From: Engraulis encrasicolus
Taxonomy: Eukaryota; Chordata; Actinopteri; Clupeiformes; Engraulidae
Direction of reading: 5' to 3'
Assembly: GCF_034702125.1 (NCBI RefSeq)
Contig: NC_085861.1
Coordinates: 1,076,531-1,140,530 of the forward strand
DNA length: 64,000 nucleotides
Under the pieces are notes generated by a model. That model saw nothing but the letters and a program-made list of their open reading frames with translations, did not search any database and had not been told where the DNA came from. Each line of letters starts with the position of its first letter. The first letter of the stretch is position 1. A program made the translations under genes and the position numbers. Below, piece by piece: positions 15,150 to 28,093 of the stretch.

Positions 15150-15655
15150 TTCATGTCTCCACCGGTGGAATGCCCCTTTAAATTCCTGGGGGTGACTGTG
15201 ACTGATGATCTGTCCTGGGGTACACAGATAGCCTCAGCCGAGGGTAAGGCCAAGCAAAGACTTAACTTCTTGAGGAAGTTAAGAGGCTATCACATCCCCA
15301 GACCGCTGCTGGTGAACTTTTACAACTGTGCGATCAGCAGCGTTCTGATGTATGGGTCTTTGGTGTGGTACTCAGGCTCCACAAAAGCAGACCAGCAGGC
15401 ACTCCAGCGTGTGGTGAAAACAGCACAGAGAATCACTGGGTCACCTCTCCCAGAGATAGGTACCATCTACACCACACGCTGTCTACGAAGAGTGCAAAAT
15501 ATTTTGCAAGACTGTCACCACCCTGCTTACCACCTGTTCCAACTGCTTCCCTCAGGCAGAAGATACAGGTCATTACAGGCACGAACTACAAGACTTTCTA
15601 ATAGCCTGTACCCTGAAGCCATTAGACTGCTTAATTCTAGTGCTCTTACATAGGT
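15150..15655 (+). pseudogene. LINE reverse transcriptase C-terminal fragment
   Basis: An open frame of about 166 codons encodes the region after the polymerase core of a fish non-LTR retrotransposon. Visible words are FLGVTVTDDLSW near the start, YNCAISSVLMYGSLVWY, ALQRVVKTAQRITG and LLPSGRRYRSLQARTTRL near the end. This tail is common in Rex/CR1/L2-like fish LINEs, but I cannot fix the clade. The endonuclease and catalytic polymerase parts are missing, so the copy is 5' truncated. The frame has no true start and stops cleanly after AIRLLN. Confidence 0.85.
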
Positions 15656-15745
15656 CTCTGGACTGGTGTTCTATGATTTTTCCTTTTAAGGGATGGCCCT
15701 CACTGTAACATCCTATTGATTTGTTTATTCATACATGTGTTCATA

Positions 15746-15865
15746 CACGTGTGTGTGTGTGTGTGTGCGTGTGCGTGTGCGTGTGCGTGTGTGTGTTGTG
15801 TGTGTGTGCGTGTGCGTGTGTGTGTGCGTGTGCGTGTGCGTGTGCGTGTGTGTGTGTGTGTGTTG
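15746..15865. repeat. (GT)n/(GCGT)n microsatellite
   Basis: GT runs are mixed with GTGCGTGTGC tetranucleotide-like units. The array follows the 3' end of the LINE fragment. Confidence 0.95.
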
Positions 15866-15869
15866 TGCA

Positions 15870-16550
15870 CCTTAAAAATATCAACAGCACTGTTTTTTTT
15901 AACCTTGAATTGTGGGGAGGGGATCTCATTTTTTTTATTTACTTGATTAATGTGTTATTACTCATATTATTACTATTATTTACTTTAATTTATTATACTT
16001 CATGATATACTTCATGAATATAGACTTTATTTGACTACTTCTTTTTGGTTACTTCTATAGGCCTACTTCAAACTACGCAAACTACTTCTATAGGCCTACT
16101 TCAAACATAGGCTACTCATCCCCCCCGTCGTGCCGTGTCCCTGTCTCGTGAATGGGATGCATCCCCTCCTTTCCTGACTAATTTGGTGGTGCTATGGCAC
16201 CTCTTCAAATCGTCAAATTGTTTGTAGGCTACCGTTTATCGATGTGGAAAGCGGTTTGGGTTTCAAGCACAGTGTGCATTTAACTGAAATGTTCTTGGCC
16301 TCCATATTTTCAATGAAATCAAAGTAGTGGGCATATAGGCTACCCATCTTGAAAACGAGCAAGCTGGATCTTCTGGATCGGTCATCCTAAGTTTGTCAGC
16401 CTGCCATTTCGAGAGACGAAGCGTGAAAGAGGAAGCAATGTTCTGCGTGGAACTTTGAAATCTTTGCGCGGACGTATCAGATGCAATAGTTGATCTCGCG
16501 GTGATCCGCGGACATTATACCCACACAAAATACCCACACAAAATGAGCAG
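15870..16550. other. Unassigned sequence
   Basis: A 22-base duplication, ACTTCTATAGGCCTACTTCA, occurs at about 16051 and 16083. Otherwise nothing was recognised. Confidence 0.4.
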
Positions 16551-16628
16551 CATAGTTGCAGTACCTTTTCTGACCATTTCCTGCACAGTGTCCCTTTAAG
16601 CTGTGGGAACATGGAGCAGCAGGTTTAA

Positions 16629-17429
16629 CCCTCTGAGGTCTAAGGCCTTTCAGAGGCTTTTAGGCTGCTTGCACCACCCTGACATTTTCAAGTATTTTCA
16701 ACTAACAGTAAGCATCTATGCAAAAATGAAATATATGGTCGCATTCTGAAAAGCCTGTCAATAAATAATCTGAAAGAAAATTGGATGTCATACAAACATG
16801 TTTTATTTAAATTGAGTATAAACACAACTGTACAAAAAAACAGGTTTCAGAGGTCTTCAAAAAGTGCAAGAAAACACACAATAAATATATCTAGCCAAGA
16901 CTTTTGAAGTTTGAATCTTGTAAACAAAAGTGTTGGCTGCATAAAAGTAAAAAGGGCATTTATAAATGTTTTGTTGTTTTCATACAAAATGCAAAAAAGA
17001 AACACTATGTCAGGCCACTGCCTGTCTCATTTGAATACTAATGAGATAGGTGTGAAAAACCTCTAATGGCCCACACCCCCCTCTGATAGCACACCCCCCT
17101 GTCACTCTCTTTGTCCTGTGGCCAAGTGAGCAGCATGGCTGTGTTTATCCTAGATGAAAGGGGCGTGTTGTCACCTCTGAATAGCCACTCAAGCACCGGT
17201 ACTTTACATGTGAATAGCTATAGGTGTGGCTGCTACAGGCAGAGAGTACAGAATATTCGAAGATTTCTTTTCACTTTCTTTAAATTGGGCCAGCTATATA
17301 ATTAATTTAATATATATATATATATATATTTGAAATCTAGAAAGGTTTCTAATGGTGTGACTTAAATGTTTCAATGACAAAAACTCACACATTTACAGAT
17401 TTGTCTGGAGGGCATTAGACCTCTGAGTG
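16629..17429. mobile_element. TTAA-flanked piggyBac-like MITE
   Basis: The left end is CCCTCTGAGGTCTAAGGCC and the inverted right end is GGCATTAGACCTCTGAGTG. TTAA stands at both borders (16625-16628 and 17430-17433). The CCC start after TTAA is typical of piggyBac elements. There is an AT microsatellite at about 17311-17330 and no transposase. Confidence 0.82.
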
Positions 17430-17433
17430 TTAA

Positions 17434-18549
17434 GCTGGGGGACCAATGGGCCGTGGGAACATAGAGCTGACCCCAGCTGAGTGCATCTTATTCTGACCAA
17501 ACATAAGGCAAGGCTACTCTGTTTCAAGAATCTGCAACCTTCTGCAATCTGCAGTCTTTTTAATGCTACAGTGAGCTGATCATACTATACAGATCTAAAA
17601 AGTAACTGTAGAATGAGTTAAAATAGTTGAGTATATAGTATTAAAAAATACACAAAAAATATTTATTTTCTATATTTACTGCCTACCCTACCATACCCCT
17701 CACTGCACGTCACTGCTGTAGAATGAGTTAAAATAGCTGACTTACCAAGGCTCCATTATTTAGGCTTAGTTGTAAGTTGTTAGCGATTTTGAGCTAGCTA
17801 ATTAACATAGCGAACTTTATAGCCAAGCATCCCCAACTGAGATGACTGCACATCACCACCAGTCCCCATACTAGTGCATTTTCCTGTTAGATGATCTTTT
17901 TCATCCTGATATTGATCACATATCCAAAATGAAACAGTTGAACATGGTGTATTTTGGGCAAGCTAGCTACAATGCCTAGCCTACTAGATAGATAAAAGGG
18001 GATTATATTTGTTCATGAGAGGAAGGTTTTTTGTCAGGCTCTGCCACTAATATCAGTAGCCTACCTGTTGTAAAATCAGAGGGCAAGAAAGTAGACTACT
18101 GTCACAGGTGCTTTACTTTTGCTATGCTACTTTTGAGATTATTATAGTAAAAGGGTATGTTACTGTCTTGACATTTCATCTTGCTCTGAGCTAATACCCT
18201 GCCCTGACTGTTCCTAAGGACACTTCTGCCACCTACAGGAACAGTTAGAACATGCGTAGAGCTCTGACATTTTAACACAATATAGGAGAGACCGCAAAAA
18301 ACGCAATTGTCGGCGGACGCCGCAAAAGGCAGGGGGTGTCACTATTCGAAATGACGTCAGCTGCCGCCCAAGGCAGCCAATGAGTTAAATGCTGTTACTT
18401 CTGAAATACTGGAAGAGCAACAGGAAGCAGGGAGAACTCATTTTTTGGAGCGCACTGATTTGAGCAGAACAAATGCATTCTTTACAATATCTCTGGACAT
18501 CATACATATGTAATCACTTTTATGGATGTCATGCAAAAAAGCCTCCTCA
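17434..18549. other. Unassigned sequence
   Basis: No gene or repeat boundary was recognised. GTAGAATGAGTTAAAATAG appears twice (about 17608 and 17718). Confidence 0.4.
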
Positions 18550-19974
18550 TTAAAGGAATAGGTCGGTATTTTGCATTTACATACACCCACCTGTGCCACT
18601 GTTGTTTGATTTGAAGCCTTCCGTGAGATTTTGGATTTGAGCGATATCCGCTTTACTTAAGGTTTTTAATGATCTTGTAATGACCACTGACTCTGGTGAC
18701 AATGCCATTTTAATTTTACTGGACCTCACTGCTGCATTTGACACTGTCGACCACGACATTTTAATCTCTCGCCTTGAAAACTCTGTTGGTATCAGAGGCA
18801 CTGCCCTTGATTGGTTTAAATTTTATCTTGCAAATAGATCCTTTTCAGTGTACCTTGGCGACTCTGTATCCCCTTCCGCTCCTCTCCCCTGTGGCGTTCC
18901 GCAGGGTTCGATTCTTGCCCCTCTTCTCTTCTCCCTTTATTTGCTACCTCTAGGATCCATCCTTCGCAAATATAATGTCTCTTTTCATTGTTATGCTGAT
19001 GACACACAGATATATATGCCCCTTAAACACTGTAAGACAAATGCTTTCAATTAACTACTTGACTGCCTTGAGGACATCAAAGCATGGTAGCCTTACATTT
19101 TTAAAGTTTTAACGAAAGTAAAACTGAGGTCCTTGTCTTTCGGCCTAGTACTACCTCTGCCCCCCCAAAGGATTTAGGCCCCCTCAAACCATATGTAAAA
19201 GACTCAGCAAAAAACCTTGGGGTGTTTTCAGACTCATTTTTTAGTATGGAGAAACAGGTCAATATGGTTGTTAAGTCTAGTTTTTTTCAGTTACGAGTAG
19301 TATCCAAGGCCAAACCCTTTTTATCTTTTAAAAACTTTGAAAGAGTCATCCATGCTTTTATCTCGTCACGCCTTGACTACTGCAATGCCTTGTATGCTGG
19401 CCTCAGTGTTTCCTCCCTCTCCCGCCTGCAACTTGTGCAAAATGCTGCTGCCCGCCTAAAACTCGAAGGCGGGAGCATATCACGCCTGTGCTTGTTGCTC
19501 TACACTGGCTACCTATACGCTACAGAGTAGATTTTAAGATTCTTTTATTTTTTTTAAAGCTCTTCCTGGCCTGGCACCATCTTATTTATCTGACCTACTA
19601 AAAGTTAACACCCCCTCCAGGTCCCTCAGGTCATTAGAATAATCGCTCCTCATTGTGCCACCCTCCAGGCTGAGAACCAGAGACAGAGCTTTTGCAGTAA
19701 TGGGCTCTAAACTCTGGAATGACCTGCCACTCCATATCCGCCTGTCCCCCTCCCTAGCTGCTTTTAAAACTCACCTTAAAACTCACTTTTATGCATTAGC
19801 TTTTACCACTGTATGACCTCTGTGTTTGCACCTAGTTATTTATCTATCTTTTTCTATTTTTATTATTTTTTATTTCTTTCTTCTTAAACGTTGATCATTC
19901 CCTTAGCTCTTATATTTTTTCTTATTTTTAAAATGTGTCGTTATGAAACTGTCCTTTTATGGTTTGCCCTATAA

Positions 19975-20353
19975 CAGTGGTGCTCAAACTGGTGGTACTT
20001 GAGACATCTCTGGTGGTACTTGGAAGAATTCATTTTTTGTGCATTGATTTGAAGGCTGATCAAGTTGTTGCAGTCGAAAATGTCTCTTTGGTCTCACATT
20101 TTGTAATATTGAACTGTATGAATCTGAAAACATAATGCAGAATAATACTAGGCAAGCAAGAAATGTAAAAACAAACTTGCATTGAATGTGACCATAGCTG
20201 TTGATGCCGTTATGAACCTTTCCTGTATTGACTGGCGAAAGTGAATATGGAAGGCCTTTGCTGCGATATTCTAATGTTGGTTGTCAAGGTGGTACTCGGA
20301 GAGCTCAATATTTTCTCGGGTGGTACTTCACACAAAAAGTTTGAGAACCACTG
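19975..20353. mobile_element. hAT MITE inside the LINE tail
   Basis: The ends CAGTGGTGCTCAAACTGG and AAAGTTTGAGAACCACTG are inverted. The 8-base target duplication CCCTATAA is exact at 19967-19974 and 20354-20361. Confidence 0.95.
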
Positions 20354-20545
20354 CCCTATAACATAACCTACCCCCCCCCCCCCTTTTTGTTTTGTTCTAC
20401 ATGATGCTCAGTTTTTTAGATCGTGATTTTTCTTCTTCATTTTGTCCTATGTCCTCAAATGTCTATGTGTTCTAAGGTTGAAAGATTCCTTTGAAGTCCT
20501 CCTACTTGTCCAGCACTTTGGACAGCTACCGCTGTTGTATTTTAA

Positions 20546-21817
20546 CCCTAAAGCGACCGACTGGGGTCATTTATGACCCCGGGCACATATTTTCATACAC
20601 CATTTCTGCAATTTTCATCAGAAAAAATTGTCCTTCTAGGAGTTTGTCAATACATATGTTGTGCATGTTGTGAATGATTTTTGTGAGATTTGGACCATCT
20701 ATGTGGGATTTATAATCAAAACACCTCTGGGGTCATTTATGACCCCGAGAGGATCCATGAGATACTCAACATTATAATGTCCATTGTTGTTGTAATTTTC
20801 AAACTCTGCTTTTTGTATTTTGTGTCTTGGGGCAGGCCATGGTCAGCAGACCTAAAATATTCATAATATAAACATTTATAGTATTAAAATATAACATATT
20901 ATATAAATAAATAGGGCACCCCTGCGATAGCCAACGAAGCATATTGTGAGGGCACCCAGGTAGCATTTCCTCTGTTATTGCTCCATATTTGTTGATATCA
21001 TGGCACAGTGGTCCTAGCTACATGATGAGAATATGAAATGGAAGTCATCCTGATGAACAAAGAGAGAGGAAACAAGTCATCAGTGTAGAAATCAATGGTG
21101 TTTTTAGAATTTTCCTTATTATATGACTATACAAAGGCTGAAGCATCAGTTGAATCATTTCTTTGCTCTAATACATATGGAAGACACCTTTTCACAGCTA
21201 CAATGTCCAGAAAAAGTTTCAGAGAAATTTTGAGTGTGCACAAGGTTATATAATTGAGACATGGTTTTGTCTATGTAAATTACCATATTCTCTGATCTTG
21301 TGATTTCATGAACCCATAAATGTTGAGTATCTTAAAGTTTTATTGCAGGAATATCATCTATGGGCCTAATGGATAGAATTTAGCTTGGTTTTGAGCAATT
21401 TCCATAATTAGCATAAATATACTGTATTATTACGGTAAGACTACTACAAGTGAATAGGCTAAAAAATTAAAATGATAGCTATCACCATGAAACTTTCTCA
21501 GATGATTACTGATGATAAGAGAAGAAAAAAATGTATTGGATGTTTTTTGTATTTTGATGTTTACATATGCAAATGAGGGCATACATCATATTTAGCATAT
21601 ACGTATGTAAGTTTGACTAATTTTTAGCAAAACAATAAAATGTTCAAATTCACATTTTTTTGCTTTAGATGAGGGACAAGTATGTACAAGATGTAAATAA
21701 ATTTGAATGAACCCCAAAAAATAATTCATATGGTGGTATTTCTATATAAACTCCTTGGGGTCATAAATGACCCCGCTCGGTCAGATTAGTCGCAAAAACA
21801 GGCCGGTCGCTTGAGGG
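20546..21817. mobile_element. piggyBac-like MITE inside the LINE tail
   Basis: The left end CCCTAAAGCGACCG and inverted right end CGGTCGCTTGAGGG are bordered by TTAA at 20542-20545 and 21818-21821. Subterminal hairpin words GGGGTCATTTATGACCCC sit near the left end, occur again near 20729, and a related copy lies near 21758. No transposase is present. Confidence 0.9.
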
Positions 21818-21893
21818 TTAAAGTGCTTCATAACTAAAATGGACTTGACTTGACTTGACAAACCACCATACAACGGGAGTCAGCGGGGCACAG

Positions 21894-22345
21894 GGTTACA
21901 TGCTGCCATTCCGACGTACCGTCATTCCGACATTGACGTTCAATTGTCGGAATGCTGATATTTTCTTCAGAAATGAAACGTCCCCTCATTCCGAATTTCA
22001 ATTTTTCTTTTGTCGGAATGGTGGTATGTTTTTTTTTTTTTTCAACATACCAGCATTCCGACACGCGATTTCAGCACCACACGCGTGGACAGCTCACCAT
22101 GGAATAATAGGGCTGCACCAGCTGCAAAAGCCGAGAAAAAGACACACGCAAGTCAAGCCAGAATGATCGCACCCACTCAGTAATTTACTGATGATAAGGG
22201 GTGATGGCTCGTTGTGTAGCCGATATTTCATTTGCCAGTGTAAAACTGATGCTATTTGTTTTTGTGACAATTGCCTACACCGATAAACAGCGGCTTCCCT
22301 ATGGTGCTTAACGTACAGACACACATAATAGTCTGCTGCAAATGC

Positions 22346-22400
<55 letters not shown>

Positions 22401-24802
22401 ACCTACCTACCTGAATCTGGAACATGTGTGTCATGCTTTAAGTTTATTTATTTTGACTTTAAGTTTAAACAAGAGGTGAGAGTGAGAGTTCTCCATTCTG
22501 TCTTTTTGTTTCTTTATTAGTTTCCTTTGATGGTGTGTGGTCGTGTTCCTGTGGTGGGCTTCAACATGAATAGTCTACGTTTTCTCTATCCAGGTTGCTG
22601 TGCCTATTCAGTGTTGCTTAAAGTAGCCAAATAATATTGACGCTCTCCCCTTGAAATATTACCACACCCCTCGCGCTTAACTCCGAAAAACATGCGTGAT
22701 AGGCCTATGGGGGGATGAGTCTTCCCCGACTTCAGTTGTGGTTTCAAAGAAACCACGGAGGATGGATTTTCAGATCAACCATGTGAAAACCTCGGCAGTC
22801 CATTGAGATCCAAAACTGAACTTTAACTTTGAATTTAGAACCACGTGCGCAAAGGCATCTCAAAATCTAACCTCAGCTCATTTTCAAACACTAGGCGAGT
22901 AGTTGAGGTGAGATAACGAGATGGAAACGCAATGTGTCCCTTTCGCGGGAACCCAGATGAGCGATTTGGTCGCAACAGGTTGATTGAAATAATAACATGA
23001 TGAAACGTTTTGTTAAAAATTGAGTTTGGTGTGTGGCCTAGACAATTCCGGAAATTAAAAACTGATTTAAAAGGCTGATCATTGCCTCTTAATTCCCACA
23101 GTAACAGCCACATTGTATTTGCTGACTTTTAAAAGCGCTTCTCCGCTTCTGTGTAGGCCTACAGTAACGTGACATTAATATCATTGGATGTGGATCTCAG
23201 CTGTCCGCCAGCATATGACACTTACATGCATGCTGAAGAACGAACAAGGAAATTGATCGGCATGAAAAAACGGAGACTTTATAGGCCTATTCTGTCGCAG
23301 ACATGGGAATTAATTGGGCATGGGCATGCAACGCCAAGCCAGGATTGAAACACGCAGCTGATAGGATGTACTAAAGACCTGAAGCGAAATGCCAAAGACA
23401 TGCTCTGATATGTAGGCCTTCCTTTTTACATTTAGCTATAATGAGATTCAGGAAATATTTTGTGTCTTACAAAAACATATAGGGCAACCTAGGCTACCTC
23501 AGTAGGTCGTGGCTTTGTATGTGGGCATCAGTTCAGAACGTTTAATTGGCTTCATGCACATAGGCACAAGTTCCAATAAATCGCAAAAGTTGAGGAGTTG
23601 CAATAAAAACCCTTTACTTAACGTGGCTACAGCATAGTAAAAAATGGTGAAGGTTCTTTTTGAATAGGCATACTTTGGGTGGCTGTTTGGACGACTGGAA
23701 CATCAGTCTTTAGCCTTGTCAATTTGCGCATGGTGCAACAAGGTGTTTTTGGTTTTGGTTACCGTCAGTGGAAACAACATTATGATCCTCAAACTGATTA
23801 ATTAATTAATTGCTTTTGTATGGAAGTTCGCCGATATGTCCTCAGTACTGTAGGCATCAGTTGGGTCCTCCGCATTGCGACCGCCGCTGCTGTAACCTGC
23901 GCGCCCCTATCTGCACTTAATTGGATGTTTCCACCATTTCCCCCTTTCATAGTGGAGTCCCCCAGTCTTTGTTTTTACTTATCAGTTTCGGTATTTCCTT
24001 TATAGGGTACATGTGCCTGCTTATCAGTGTGTCGGTTGGGCGGGTTGCTGTTTAATTCGATGTTTGTATGACCTGAGCTGAATGCATGCAAGCAGAATGT
24101 TTGGAGTGTGAAAGTGTTGCGTGTGTTTGTTTGAACTTGGCGTTGTTGAATAAATGTGTGCGAGATGTAGGCCTAAGCTGTCTTCAGAAATTGTTTAAAA
24201 CAAAGCGTCATTTTTGTGCTTTTTATTTTCGGCAGCTTTTCACTTTTCACCGCGGTCAAGTATTAAGATGCTTAAATAATAAATAATATCGCGCTCGTGG
24301 GGATCATTATTTTTTTACATGTTAAAAAAAGGAGGGGGTGGGGCGTGGATTGCTGCCGACGCACGAGCGGTCTCTCCCCCAATATCCTGCGCTCATGGGG
24401 ATCATTATTCAGCCAATGAACTTGATTTAGGTTCTATTTTAAAGACAATCATGTGTGTCTGTACGTTGTACTTGTCAGTGTCCCTTTTGTGCTTTTTATT
24501 TTCGGCAGCTTCTCACTTTTCACCGCGGTCAAGTGTTAAGACGCACGAGCGGTCTCTCTCCCAAAAAAATATCCTGCGCTTGTGGGGATCATTATTTCTA
24601 TACATTTAAGAAAAAGGAGGGGGGGGGTGGAGTGCTGCCGACGCAAGAGCGATCTCTAGCACCATGACCATGGACAGCTCCCCACAAGTGTCGGAATGGT
24701 GACATTAAATTGTCGGAATGCTGATACTAAAATGTCGGAATGACGGGATGTTGCAATGGCGTCATGTCTGAATGGTGCTATGTCGGAATGACGAGTGCCC
24801 CC
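21894..24802. mobile_element. 2.9 kb element with many GTCGGAATG subterminal repeats
   Basis: The exact 9-base direct repeat GGGGCACAG flanks the element (21885-21893 and 24803-24811). Both ends are rich in GTCGGAATG or its complement: about six copies in 21911-22022 and about five in 24689-24790. The interior has a GA microsatellite (22348-22396) and a duplicated segment containing TTTTTATTTTCGGCAGCTT (about 24220 and 24494). No transposase frame was recognised. Multiple subterminal motif copies are typical of transposase-binding arrays, so it is probably a non-autonomous DNA element of uncertain superfamily. Confidence 0.78.
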
Positions 24803-25229
24803 GGGGCACAGACATTCACAGACAGAAATCCGCCGTGCACACATAAACAGTATTTTCTTATTTGGTTTAGAATGATACAATTACATTGCCGTCTCATTTG
24901 AAAGTTTAAATCTTAAGAGAACAAATCAAAATTCTGTATTCATCTGAGGTGCCACGTCATCTTTCTGCGACGCTCATTCTGACAGCCAGGCAGCTACTAC
25001 GGCAGTCGGCAATTGATAACAAGAAGTAAACGTTGGAGCTCTCGTTTTTTAATGGTTCTTCGGCTAGAGTTTTGCTATGGATTGATTGTGCGCATATCCA
25101 GGATGCTGAAACAAAATGACAAGCTTTATGAAACCGTGGCATGTTGCCTTGAGATGGGAAAGGAAGGCACCACACTCTCCTGGATACGAGGCTACGTGTG
25201 TGCGGTCCTCACATTTTTGCTCCGAAAGT

Positions 25230-26760
25230 CTTTTTTACTTGCAAAACAAAATAGCAGGACAGAAGTGACAGCGTCAGAAAGAAAAGAGGCATTTTTTTCA
25301 TTTAAAAATGGAAAAACACCAGGACCAGATGGGATCCCCATTGAAGCTTACCAGGCTTTTTATGACTAAAAACCCTTTACTGGAGTGTTTCAATTTCTCT
25401 TTTGAAAAGGGTACACTTTCAGATACACAAAAGCAAAGTGTAATTTCTTTACTCCTCAAGCAAGACTCTAATGGAAAATATAAAGACCCCACTCAACTTA
25501 AAAACTGGAGACCACTCACGTAAGGTGTATGACTCCAAAATACTGGCAAAATGTATTGTAACAAGAATTAAAAAAGTACTACCATCAATAATACATAATG
25601 ACCAAACAGGTTTCATACAGGGACGGAACATATCAAATAGTATCAGACAAATAATAGAAATAATTGAACACTATGATAACAAAAACAAAGCTGGATTAAT
25701 ATTCATTGCTGATTTTGAGAAGGCCTTCGATAAAATCAGTTGGGGCTTCATTAACAAATGTTTAAAGCACTTTAACTTTGGAGACTCTTTAATAGAGTGG
25801 GTCAAAGTGATGTATGAAGGCGCTATCTGCAAAGTTCTAAATAATGGGCATTTATCCAAGTCAATAGCAATACGAAGGGGAGTCAAGCAAGGCTGTCCTT
25901 TGTCTCCCTATCTTTTTATCATTGCAATTGAGATCTTGGCAATGAAAATAAGATCTAACAGAGGGATAAAAGGTTTGGAAATGGTATTAATAATAAAGTA
26001 TGTATGTATGCAGATGATTCTAGTTTCATGATAAAACCAGACAATGAATCGCTTTATAATCTGATCAGTGACCTGAATAACTTTTCAAAAATATCAGGGC
26101 TTAAACCCAATTATGAGAAATGTAGGATATTGCGACTTGGTTATTTGAAGAGTAGTGATTTCTGTCTTCCATGTGATCTTCCGGTGGAATGGGTGGATGG
26201 AGCCGTCAACATTCTTGGCATCCATATACCCCAGAATATTGAGGAAATATCCTTAATTAATTATAAAAACAAGTTGGGTAAATTAAGCTCCATTTTACAG
26301 CCATGGCAAGGTAATCATCTGACTATTTATGGTAAAGTAACACTTATAAATTCCTTAGTTGTGTCTCAATTTACGTATTTAATGTTCACTCCCTTCATCT
26401 CCTGAAACCCTTTTTTAAAGAATATGAACAACAAATATTTGTTCATTAAAGGAATTCTTTTTGTGAATGACATTGTAAACGAGAAACATCAAATCCTCTC
26501 ATATAAACAGTTAAGAGGTATGGGGAGGTATGTACAACTCAACAATACAATCAATTAACTTCATCTCTACCATCAAGGTGGAAGCAAAAAATTAAAAGGA
26601 GCAGTGACAGTAATTTAGTGTATAGACCAAATATAAAGCAGAACAAATGGCTAAATCAAACAAAAATAAACAAGGAAACAATTATGATGTACACATTGTT
26701 ATTGGGCACACCTGCTGACATTAGAGTCCAAGTAAAATCTTCTCTCTTTTCCTTTATGTA
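25230..26760 (+). pseudogene. L1/Tx1-like LINE reverse transcriptase, frameshifted
   Basis: Reverse transcriptase blocks appear in order in three frames: GKTPGPDGIPIEAYQ (25309), QLKNWRPLT (25497), NDQTGFIQGRNISNSIRQ (25600), ADFEKAFDKISW (25709), VKQGCPLSPYLF (25884) and the catalytic YADD (26007). Then come SGLKPNYEKC and VNILGIHIP (to about 26230). At least two frameshifts and a later stop make this a dead copy. The endonuclease is missing and no poly-A tail was located. Confidence 0.87.
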
Positions 26761-27269
26761 AAGAAGTTAAAGTAATGACACTTGAGGCAGTAATGACAAA
26801 TGGGTACATTTATTTACAGTGGCCATCAAATTATGTTGATGATCTAAGTTCAAGAGACTCCTTGTGCACAAGCCCTCAGCAATGCAGATGGTGGTGTGAG
26901 GCAGGAGAAGATGAACAATGAACAAAATTCAAAAGACACTTCACACTGCTTACCGTTCTTTTTCTTCCTTTATTTTTCGGAGCGAACAATGCATTTCGCC
27001 CTGTGCGTCAAAATAAAGTAAGAAAAACAACAGTAAGCAGTGTCTGGTGTCTTTTGAGTTATGTAGATAATCTCTTTCTGTGAGTCCAAGATATTGAGCA
27101 GTTGGAAGTTGAGAAAGTGTCCCTAATGAGTGTGACAATGGAACTATGATGCATGACATGAGTACCACATTTATAAAGGTTATCCAAAGACATGGAATAT
27201 ATTACATTTTCATTTCATTGCACTTAGCTAACGCTTTCATTTACTAAAAGTGGTACTGATTACATTCCC

Positions 27270-27420
27270 TGGACCAATGTGGGGTAAGGTGCCTTGCTCA
27301 AGGGCACTTCAGCCATGGATGGAGATGTAGGGAGAGGTCAGGACCCTTCTGTGACCTGGCCGCAGACGTTCAGCTCCAGGGCGCTGTGTACAGCATTGCC
27401 TATGGGACATATGATGACAA
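27270..27420 (-). mobile_element. SINE fragment with conserved central domain
   Basis: GGTGCCTTGCTCAAGGGCAC, the reverse complement of a motif conserved in many vertebrate and fish SINEs, lies at 27288-27308 and is followed by TTCAGCCATGGATGG. The same motif occurs in direct orientation at 29715-29760 and 60515-60560. Confidence 0.7.
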
Positions 27421-27897
27421 TATACAGTACAGTAAGTAAGAGGTAGGGACACTTCAGTCAATGAAGGGGGGTTTGGGGCTTCTGTTCATAAATAATTGAT
27501 TAGTAGGTGTATGAAAACGCTTCTTGTGTAATGCACTAAGATCAAACAGAACAGGAAGATAATAATCCATACAATAATGGTACTAGCTGTGAAGTCTGTT
27601 ACTACTAACGTCACTGACTGACCCCAATACCGACATAGCTGTCTGGGCATAACAAAATTTACAAATTCCTCTGCGACTTACTCAATTGAAAGTGTGTTCC
27701 TGCAAGTTTTGGCTGCAATCTCCGATTCAACTTCGAAGAATGTTTATGATCACACCTCGAGTGTCATGGCGAAAAAATCCTCCAGAGTTGGCACCTTCCA
27801 AAATACATAAAGACGTGTCACTACATCAGTATTACACTGTAAAACCTCCAAGTGATATGACATGAAAATCAATGCACCATTTCTAAGTAGGCTAGAC

Positions 27898-28093
27898 CAG
27901 TGTTTCCCAACCAGGGGTACGTGTACCACTAGGGGTACGCGAGCAAACTGCAGGGGGTACTTGGAAACATGTAATTTTATCAAATACATGTAGCTCAGTT
28001 ACATTGGGATAGAGAAACTTGACTTAGGGGATACTCATGGCACAACGAAAAGGCTTGGGGGGTACACAAGACAAAAAAGGTTGGGAAACACTG
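27898..28093. mobile_element. hAT MITE, 196 bases
   Basis: The ends CAGTGTTTCCCAACCAGG and GGTTGGGAAACACTG are inverted. The target duplication GGCTAGAC is exact at 27890-27897 and 28094-28101. Confidence 0.95.

Larger units (their letters stand above)
18652..21858 (+). pseudogene. L2/CR1-like LINE, itself split by two insertions
   Basis: The reverse transcriptase is visible: LLDLTAAFDTVDHDIL near 18717, LPCGVPQGSILAPLLFSLY near 18886 and the catalytic YADD near 18992. After frame breaks come SRLDYCNALYAGL and LQLVQNAAARL (about 19370-19465) and the C-terminal NDLPLHIRLSPSLAAFKTHL (about 19720-19780). The 3' tail is a TTGAC repeat (21842-21858), as in fish L2 elements. It lacks the endonuclease, has several frameshifts and stops, and carries a hAT and a piggyBac-like MITE in its 3' part. 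It is a dead copy. Confidence 0.85.

Noticed and set aside
15153..15653. Host protein gene with a 166-codon frame
   Set aside because: The peptide is the C-terminal tail of a fish LINE reverse transcriptase and has no start or exon context of its own.
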